Assembly: GCA_039934475.1 (NCBI GenBank)
Contig: JBDTMC010000482.1
Location: forward strand, 1-5,920
Direction of reading: 5' to 3'
Source of the DNA: JBDTMC01 sp039934475
GTDB lineage: Bacteria > Acidobacteriota > Terriglobia > Bryobacterales > Bryobacteraceae
Length of the DNA stretch: 5,920 nt
Both the position numbers and the translations under genes were made by a program. Under the pieces are notes generated by a model. The model was not told the origin of the DNA. It was given only the letters and a program-made list of their open reading frames with translations, and searched no databases. Positions within the stretch are counted from its first letter, which is position 1; each line of letters starts with the position of its first letter. This document shows, piece by piece, positions 1 through 4,279 of the stretch.

Positions 1-1482
1 CACGTAGTCGTAAACCACGCGCATTTGCTGATAGCTGGTAAAGAGCACGAAGGCGCGGCCCTGGGTAGCCCGCAGCAAGCTGGCAATCTCTTCGCCTGCG
101 GCGCGGCTGAACAAAGGGGTGCGAGGGTCCGGCAGGTGCTGCGGCACGTAGAGCAGAGCCTGGTTCGGGTAGTCGAATTCGCTTTCGACTATAAGCGACC
201 GCGGTCCCGGGATGCCCAGCCGCTTCTCAGTGAACTCAAAGCCTCCAGCGACGGCGAGCGTGGCGCTGGTGAGGATGACGGTGTCCACTTCGTTGAACAG
301 CCGTTGCGTCAGCAACTGTGAGACATCGACGGGCGTGGCTTGCAGATAGCAGCCACGGCCGCGGCGCTCCACCCAGTAGACGTAGCTTTTTTCGCGGGCC
401 TCGATCCACGTAACCACGCGGTCAGCCAGTTCGCGGGTGCGGCGAAAGAGCGGGACTGCCTCTTCCGGCGAATCCTTGATTAGTTGCAGGTACGAACCGA
501 CCAGTTCCAGAATCCGCAAGACGGCGAGATAAGCGTCGGAGTGCTTCTCGAGAAACGCGTCATGCTCCTGAAAGCCGGTGCGGCCTTCGGCCATGGGGAA
601 GAGGCCGAAGAACCGCTCGGCGTGCTCCTGCATCATCTCCAGGGCGCGGTCCAATTCCTGGGAGCCGAAGTTTCTGCGGCGTGCCATCACGCTGACGTCG
701 CGCCGCAAATCGAGAAACTGATGATTGCTGACGGAGAGGCCAAAGTACTGGCCGGCGATGTCCTCGATTTCGTGCGCCTCATCGAAGATCACCGCGCCAT
801 ACTGCGGAATGATCCCACCGTATTCCTCTTCCTTCACGGCAAGATCGGCGAAGAACAAATGGTGGTTGACGATGATAATGTCGCTGTCCACGGCGCGCTG
901 GTGCATCAAAGTAAGGAAGCAGCGGTCGAATTGCTTGCAACGCTGGCCGGTGCAGAGTTCGCGGCGGGCGTCGATCTTGCCCCATGCGGAGCTGCCTTCG
1001 GGCAGTGTTTTGATCTCCGAGCGGTCACCGGTCTCGGTGGTCTTCTCCCATTCGCGAATGACCTGGAAATCAGCCACTTCTTCCAAGCCCTGCAGAATCG
1101 GTTCTTTCTCCGCGTCGTAGATCTTCTGGCGGCAGGCGAAGTTGTTGCGGCCTTTCATGTAGCAGGCGCGGAGAGGAGTTTCAAAGTGCTGCTGGAGGAA
1201 GGGGAGGTCCTTGTAGAACAACTGCTCCTGCAGATTCAGCGTACCGGTGGAAATGACAATGCGCTGTGCGGAAAGAATGGCGGGAACCAGGTAAGCGAGG
1301 GTTTTACCCGTTCCGGTGCCTGCCTCGACAATCAGGTGACGGCGCTCAGCAAGCGCCGATTCCACGGCCTCGGCCATTTCCAACTGTCCGGGACGGTATT
1401 CGTAATTGGGATGCCAGCGCGAGAGGAGGCCGCTTCGGGAGAAGAACTTGCGGGCGGTCAAACTTTGGGTGGAAGCGGGCAC
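1..1482 (-). CDS. DinG-like (XPD/Rad3-type) Fe-S ATP-dependent DNA helicase, partial (C-terminus outside window)
   Basis: This is a superfamily 2 DNA helicase of the DinG/YoaA/XPD group, which unwinds DNA 5'->3' in repair and replication-conflict settings (family knowledge). I translated the reverse strand from GTG 1482 and found 494 codons with no stop down to base 1. Walker A is AGTGTGKT (residues 54-61) and the Walker B/DEAH box is 234-237. Motif Ia-like STGTLNLQEQL is at about 78-88, motif III-like TSATL at 404-408, and a helicase C-domain strand GRAFVLFTSY at 475-484. Four cysteines, C117, C177, C182 and C188, match the E. coli DinG cluster ligands; the 5- and 6-residue steps between the last three are identical to C194/C199/C205. 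Motifs V and VI lie beyond the window. The start could also be TTG 1461; GTG 1482 is chosen because it leaves a plausible short N-terminus before FFSRSGLLSRWHP and sits 10 nt after TATACT. No good Shine-Dalgarno is visible (only GGGA at 1492-1489). It is probably transcribed alone, since a hairpin separates it from the protease gene. Confidence 0.94.
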   Translation of the reverse strand, partial: MPASTQSLTARKFFSRSGLLSRWHPNYEYRPGQLEMAEAVESALAERRHLIVEAGTGTGKTLAYLVPAILSAQRIVISTGTLNLQEQLFYKDLPFLQQHFETPLRACYMKGRNNFACRQKIYDAEKEPILQGLEEVADFQVIREWEKTTETGDRSEIKTLPEGSSAWGKIDARRELCTGQRCKQFDRCFLTLMHQRAVDSDIIIVNHHLFFADLAVKEEEYGGIIPQYGAVIFDEAHEIEDIAGQYFGLSVSNHQFLDLRRDVSVMARRRNFGSQELDRALEMMQEHAERFFGLFPMAEGRTGFQEHDAFLEKHSDAYLAVLRILELVGSYLQLIKDSPEEAVPLFRRTRELADRVVTWIEAREKSYVYWVERRGRGCYLQATPVDVSQLLTQRLFNEVDTVILTSATLAVAGGFEFTEKRLGIPGPRSLIVESEFDYPNQALLYVPQHLPDPRTPLFSRAAGEEIASLLRATQGRAFVLFTSYQQMRVVYDYV

Positions 1483-1492
1483 CGAAAATCCC

Positions 1493-1498
1493 AGTATA
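1493..1498 (-). promoter_or_regulatory. Possible -10 element (TATACT) of the helicase gene
   Basis: On the minus strand TATACT (5/6 to the sigma-70 -10 consensus) ends 10 nt before GTG 1482. A start about 7 nt downstream would place +1 near 1486 and give a leader of about 4 nt. There is no recognisable -35: the DNA 16-18 bp upstream is the GC-rich arm and loop of the protease-gene hairpin. The call therefore rests on the hexamer, its position, and the same spacing in the neighbouring genes. Confidence 0.35.
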
Positions 1499-1503
1499 GA
1501 CGT

Positions 1504-1539
1504 ACAAACGCCGCCGGCCCCGAATGAGGCACGGCGGCG
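1504..1539 (-). terminator. GC-rich hairpin after the M4 protease gene, probable intrinsic terminator
   Basis: An 8-bp perfect stem pairs CGCCGCCG (1509-1516) with CGGCGGCG (1532-1539). Three more pairs inside (GCC 1517-1519 with GGC 1528-1530) are offset by one bulged A. Read on the minus strand, it begins 30 nt past the protease stop and is followed by TTTGT (1508-1504). The stem is strong but the U-tract is short and interrupted, so termination may be partial. It lies between two same-strand genes and would limit readthrough into the helicase. Confidence 0.6.
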
Positions 1540-1568
1540 CTTCTAACCACTCGAGATGCGCAGGAGCC

Positions 1569-3125
1569 TTACGGGCGGTTGATGGCGGTATAGGCAGCGG
1601 CGACCGCATTGTATTGCGGGGAGCCGGCGCCGTAGAGTTCAGTTGCGGAATTCAACGCCGCCGTACGGGCTGCGGCATAGTTGGTGCTGGCAGTCATGTA
1701 GTTGGAGATGGCGTTATACCAGATGGCCGAGGCGGCCGCGCGGCCAATGCCACTAACCACATTGCCGTTGCACTTGCTGGTGCCGCCTTCGGCGAGCAAG
1801 TAGAACATGTGGTTGTTGGGGCCGGAGGAGTAATGCACATCCAGGTTGCCGAGGGTGCCGGACCAGCAGGCCGGGCTGGCGCCGTCCTTATGAGGATCGT
1901 TCATGTAGCGCAGGGCGGAAGTCTGGATATAGCTGCCGGTGCTCCAGTTGGATTTGAAGATCCGCTCGCCGATCCAGTAATCGGGGGTGTCCGAAGCGTT
2001 GTTGATGTAGTATTCGACCATGGTGCCGAAGATGTCGGAGTTGGATTCGTTCAACCCACCGGACTCGCCGGAGTAGGTGAGATTGGCTTCGGAAGCCATC
2101 ACGCCGTGGGACAACTCGTGGCCGGCAACGTCAATGGAAGTGAGGGCGTAGAAGGTGGTCTTACCGTCGCCGTAGGTCATGCAGAAGCAGGAATCGCTCC
2201 AGTAGGCGTTCTCGTAGTTGTTGCTGTAGTGAACGCGGCTATAGGAGGTGCGGCCGGTATTGTCGATACCATTGCGGCCGAACGTGTTCTTGTAGTATTC
2301 CCAGGTCTTGGTGGAGCCGTAGTGGGCGTCTGCACCAGCGGTTCTGGGGTCGTTATTGGCGCGGTTGCCATTGCCGAAAGTGGCAGTGGTGTTGCCGATA
2401 TAGGAACCGGTGCCGGAAGTGGCATGATTCAGATTCTTCGTCGACAGACTGCTCTGGCTGGCGCTGAGCAGCAAATAGGTGGCGCCGTTGTACAACACGC
2501 CGGGTTCACTGACGACACCGGACCACATGGTGTTGCCGCTGACGGTGGCGGGAGTGACGGCGGTGTGCAGGGTGTCGATCGCCTTCACGACAGAGCCATC
2601 GGCGGCATTGACGAACACGTCAAACTGCTTGGCCACGTCGGTATCGTTCTCAGCAACAACCTGGATGTGCCACACGAGAACAGCCTTGGGGCTCCATTCG
2701 CCTGCCGGAACGATTTTCAAATCGGCGATGTTGGCTGTGTAGGCGCCCAAGATGCCGGCTTGACGGGCGGCGATTTCAATCGCGATTTTCGGGTTCACTT
2801 TCGCCATCGTATCGACTGCGATATTACCGGCAAGGGAGTTCGTAACCGTGACTCCGCCGCTGCCGTTGACGTGTGCAATTGCCTCTCCGCCAAAAACCGG
2901 TACGCCGTTGAAGTACTGGTTGAAGCGGACGTGATTGATAGCCTTACCCGCGCGGATAGCGCGAAGGCGAAGTTCAGCAGCCGGATTCGTCAGGCCATAG
3001 GCCCTGGCATTGGCTGCGAAGTGACCCCGTGCGGTGACCACCGCCGGGTTCGATTCGTCTACCGTCTGGGCGACCATGGTGAGAGGCACGGCGGCCAGCG
3101 ATAGAGTGAGTGCGAGCTTCCACAT
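1569..3125 (-). CDS. Secreted thermolysin-like neutral metalloprotease (peptidase family M4)
   Basis: This is a zinc endopeptidase made as an exported pre-proenzyme of 518 residues. Residues 1-19 look like a Sec signal peptide (MWK, then a hydrophobic run to about VA at 18-19). An FTP propeptide segment follows at about 60-100 (FNQYFNGVPVFGGE), then a PepSY-like stretch at about 110-185, the catalytic domain from about 200, and the M4 C-domain to about 513. Zinc ligands and catalytic base are H336, E337 and H340 (HELSH), with the third ligand E360 in GGLNESNSD; the 24-residue gap equals thermolysin H142-E166. Y351, D364, R406 and H431 match thermolysin Y157, D170, R203 and H231, and NAYW (306-309) matches its substrate-binding NAFW. 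Every key residue is present, so an active enzyme is expected. Cysteines C313/C315 and C420/C452 could form disulfides outside the cell. No C-terminal cell-wall or PPC domain is seen. Start ATG 3125 gives a compact signal peptide; in-frame GTG 3179 would add 18 residues. It likely serves extracellular protein degradation for nutrients. Confidence 0.96.
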   Translation of the reverse strand: MWKLALTLSLAAVPLTMVAQTVDESNPAVVTARGHFAANARAYGLTNPAAELRLRAIRAGKAINHVRFNQYFNGVPVFGGEAIAHVNGSGGVTVTNSLAGNIAVDTMAKVNPKIAIEIAARQAGILGAYTANIADLKIVPAGEWSPKAVLVWHIQVVAENDTDVAKQFDVFVNAADGSVVKAIDTLHTAVTPATVSGNTMWSGVVSEPGVLYNGATYLLLSASQSSLSTKNLNHATSGTGSYIGNTTATFGNGNRANNDPRTAGADAHYGSTKTWEYYKNTFGRNGIDNTGRTSYSRVHYSNNYENAYWSDSCFCMTYGDGKTTFYALTSIDVAGHELSHGVMASEANLTYSGESGGLNESNSDIFGTMVEYYINNASDTPDYWIGERIFKSNWSTGSYIQTSALRYMNDPHKDGASPACWSGTLGNLDVHYSSGPNNHMFYLLAEGGTSKCNGNVVSGIGRAAASAIWYNAISNYMTASTNYAAARTAALNSATELYGAGSPQYNAVAAAYTAINRP

Positions 3126-3189
3126 ATTTGTAATTAACCTGTCTTTTGTATGCTCTTTGGCAATTGTCCGGTAGGACACAACCTATGGG

Positions 3190-3218
3190 AGTATACCGTA
3201 AGACAGGATGATAGATAA
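3190..3218 (-). promoter_or_regulatory. Candidate promoter of the M4 protease gene
   Basis: On the minus strand TATACT (3195-3190) matches the -10 consensus at 5/6. A weak -35 candidate, TTATCT (3218-3213, 3/6), lies 17 bp upstream. The predicted +1 is near 3183. This gives a 57-nt leader if translation starts at ATG 3125, or only about 3 nt if it starts at GTG 3179. Upstream of ATG 3125 the only Shine-Dalgarno-like bases are AGG, about 12 nt away, which is too far to be convincing. Confidence 0.4.
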
Positions 3219-3237
3219 ATACTTATACTTAATATAT

Positions 3238-3261
3238 TCGCCATTTATACGCCTATGGCGA
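3238..3261. other. Inverted repeat TCGCCAT/ATGGCGA in the LysR-protease intergenic region
   Basis: A perfect 7-bp inverted repeat (3238-3244 with 3255-3261) has a 10-nt centre. A competing tighter hairpin, CGCC-TAT-GGCG (3250-3260), uses the same right arm, and CGCC recurs 11 bp apart (3239 and 3250), one helical turn. On the minus strand it is followed by A/T-rich sequence without a U-run, so it is a poor terminator. It lies about 55-78 bp upstream of the predicted protease transcription start and could be a regulator-binding site. The function is unknown. Confidence 0.4.
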
Positions 3262-3266
3262 TACCG

Positions 3267-3291
3267 AAAAGTACTAGTCGGTTACTTTTTT
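3267..3291. terminator. AT-rich hairpin just past the LysR stop, possible weak terminator
   Basis: AAAAGTA (3267-3273) pairs with TACTTTT (3283-3289) around a 9-nt loop, a 7-bp but A/T-rich stem. An alternative 5-bp stem, ACCGA (3263-3267) with TCGGT (3278-3282), overlaps it. The hairpin sits within 10 nt of the regulator's stop codon. On the minus strand only TTTT follows within the stem, then CGG, so as a terminator for the regulator it is weak. The better T-run (to 3291) is on the plus strand, where no gene is seen. Confidence 0.35.
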
Positions 3292-3296
3292 GCGTT

Positions 3297-4193
3297 CTAG
3301 CCGGCGACCGTTGCAGGCTCAAGCAGTCCGAGGAACTCCTCGGCGAGTGGAGAAAAGCGCTTGCGCCGGCGGTGGATGATGCCGAGCGGACGGAACAGGG
3401 CTGCTGCTAAGGGCACGGCGGCGAGGCGTCCAAGTTCCACTTCGGCGTGCATCATACGCTCAGGGAGGATGCTGACGCCCACCCCGAGTGTGAGCGCTTC
3501 TTTCAAGCTCTGGATGTTGTCGAAGTGCATGATGACATTCACTTCCACGCCCTGCTCGCGCAGATAGCGATCCACGTCGCGGCGGATGGGAAGGTCTTCG
3601 TCGAAGCCGATGAAATCCTGGCCCTCGAGGTCTTGCGGCGAGATCATCGGTTTGCGAAAGAGTTCGTGGCTGGGGGCGAGAGCGAGAACCATTTCTTCAC
3701 GCCGCCATGGAATCACGGCAATCTCGCGGGATCCGGCAGGGTAGCTCACCAAACCGAGATCGGCGCGGTCTTCCAAAACGGCATCGTAGACCTTTTCGGG
3801 GCGCAGGTAGTCCACCACAAGTTCCGCGCCAGGGCACCGTTCGTGAAAACGGCTCTCCAGTCCGGCCATCTCCGAAATCCCGATGGAGTAGATGGCGGCC
3901 ACACGAACCGTGCCGGCCGTTTCACCCTTCACAACCTGGAGGTCGGCGTCGAACTGTGTCTTGCGTTGCAGTATGTCGCGGCAGAGGTCGTAGAAGAGCC
4001 GGCCTGCTGTAGTCATTGCCAGAGGGCGCGTGGAACGGTCCAGCAACTCGACGTTGATGTGCTTCTCAAGCTCTTGGATACTTTGACTTGCAGCCGATTG
4101 GCTGATGCCGTTCAACGAAGCCGCGCGGCTGAGGCTCCGGGTTACGACGATGTCCCGGAAAAGGTGAAGCTGATCGAAGGTCACCGCTGCCAT
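3297..4193 (-). CDS. LysR-type transcriptional regulator, divergent from gltB (GltC-like position)
   Basis: This is a 298-residue DNA-binding regulator, the usual length for the LysR family. The N-terminal winged helix-turn-helix spans about residues 5-64: FDQLHLFRDIVVTRSLSRAA, recognition helix SQSAASQSIQELE (31-43), then LLDRSTRPLAMTTAG (50-64). The linker helix is at about 65-90. A periplasmic-binding-protein-like effector domain follows from about residue 94 (VRVAAIYSIG), with typical segments DAVLEDRADLGLVSYP and LGVGVSILPERM. Start ATG 4193 is chosen because it puts the HTH at the normal distance from the N-terminus; an upstream in-frame ATG at 4256 would run into the gltB promoter. No Shine-Dalgarno precedes it. 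LysR proteins commonly control the divergent neighbour and repress themselves. By that rule the target is gltB, as with Bacillus GltC, but position alone cannot prove orthology and the effector is not readable from sequence. Confidence 0.95.
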   Translation of the reverse strand: MAAVTFDQLHLFRDIVVTRSLSRAASLNGISQSAASQSIQELEKHINVELLDRSTRPLAMTTAGRLFYDLCRDILQRKTQFDADLQVVKGETAGTVRVAAIYSIGISEMAGLESRFHERCPGAELVVDYLRPEKVYDAVLEDRADLGLVSYPAGSREIAVIPWRREEMVLALAPSHELFRKPMISPQDLEGQDFIGFDEDLPIRRDVDRYLREQGVEVNVIMHFDNIQSLKEALTLGVGVSILPERMMHAEVELGRLAAVPLAAALFRPLGIIHRRRKRFSPLAEEFLGLLEPATVAG

Positions 4194-4203
4194 TGTAGTA
4201 TCA

Positions 4204-4209
4204 GTTATA
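4204..4209 (-). promoter_or_regulatory. Possible -10 element (TATAAC) of the LysR regulator gene
   Basis: On the minus strand TATAAC (5/6 to consensus) ends exactly 10 nt before ATG 4193, predicting a leader of about 3 nt. No good -35 is found 16-18 bp upstream (AATTTA at 17 bp). A perfect TTGACA on this strand (4222-4217) is only 7 bp away, too close to pair with it. The element overlaps the shared control region, so autoregulation would be easy. Confidence 0.35.
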
Positions 4210-4246
4210 CGAATATTGTCAAGACATAAATTCAGATTGACGAATA
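4209..4246. promoter_or_regulatory. Candidate LysR-type operator region between the regulator and gltB
   Basis: Two elements are visible. One is the dyad TGTC-AA-GACA (4217-4226), overlapped by a T-N11-A pattern (T4216, A4228) of the kind LysR proteins recognise; its centre is about 51 bp upstream of the predicted gltB start. The other is a direct repeat, ACGAATA, at 4209-4215 and 4240-4246, spaced 31 bp, close to three helical turns. The second copy overlaps the gltB -35 box, fitting a two-site (recognition plus activation) LysR layout. Binding is inferred. Confidence 0.4.
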
Positions 4247-4266
4247 CAGTAGTCACGCCCTATACT
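4237..4266 (+). promoter_or_regulatory. Sigma-70-type promoter of gltB
   Basis: The -35 box is TTGACG (4237-4242, 5/6), the spacer is 18 bp, and the -10 box is TATACT (4261-4266, 5/6). It is the best promoter in the window. The expected +1 is about 4273, only 7 nt before the gltB ATG, so the mRNA would be nearly leaderless. The -35 overlaps an ACGAATA repeat, so a LysR protein could touch RNA polymerase here. Confidence 0.7.
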
Positions 4267-4279
4267 TTTACCTACGGCC

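Noticed and set aside
484..1527. 347-codon open frame on the plus strand
   Set aside because: It is antisense to the helicase, where Walker A, DEAH and four Fe-S cysteines are all intact. It runs into the terminator hairpin and shows no family motif.
1524..3104. 526-codon open frame on the plus strand, Gly/Val-rich
   Set aside because: It lies exactly antisense to the M4 protease, whose motifs and spacing match thermolysin. The plus-strand product is low-complexity with no recognisable motif; long antisense frames are expected over GC-rich genes.
4217..4222. Perfect TTGACA on the minus strand as the -35 of the LysR gene
   Set aside because: It is only 7 bp from TATAAC, and no acceptable -10 lies 16-18 bp downstream (TACTAC or ACTACA). 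It is more likely part of the TGTC-AA-GACA dyad.
3447..4229. 260-codon open frame on the plus strand
   Set aside because: It is a shadow of the LysR gene on the opposite strand, with no family motif and no upstream promoter or ribosome binding site.
4194..4256. Upstream ATG 4256 as start of the LysR gene
   Set aside because: It would add 21 residues before the HTH domain, cover the putative operator and run into the gltB promoter region. The family length and HTH position fit ATG 4193.
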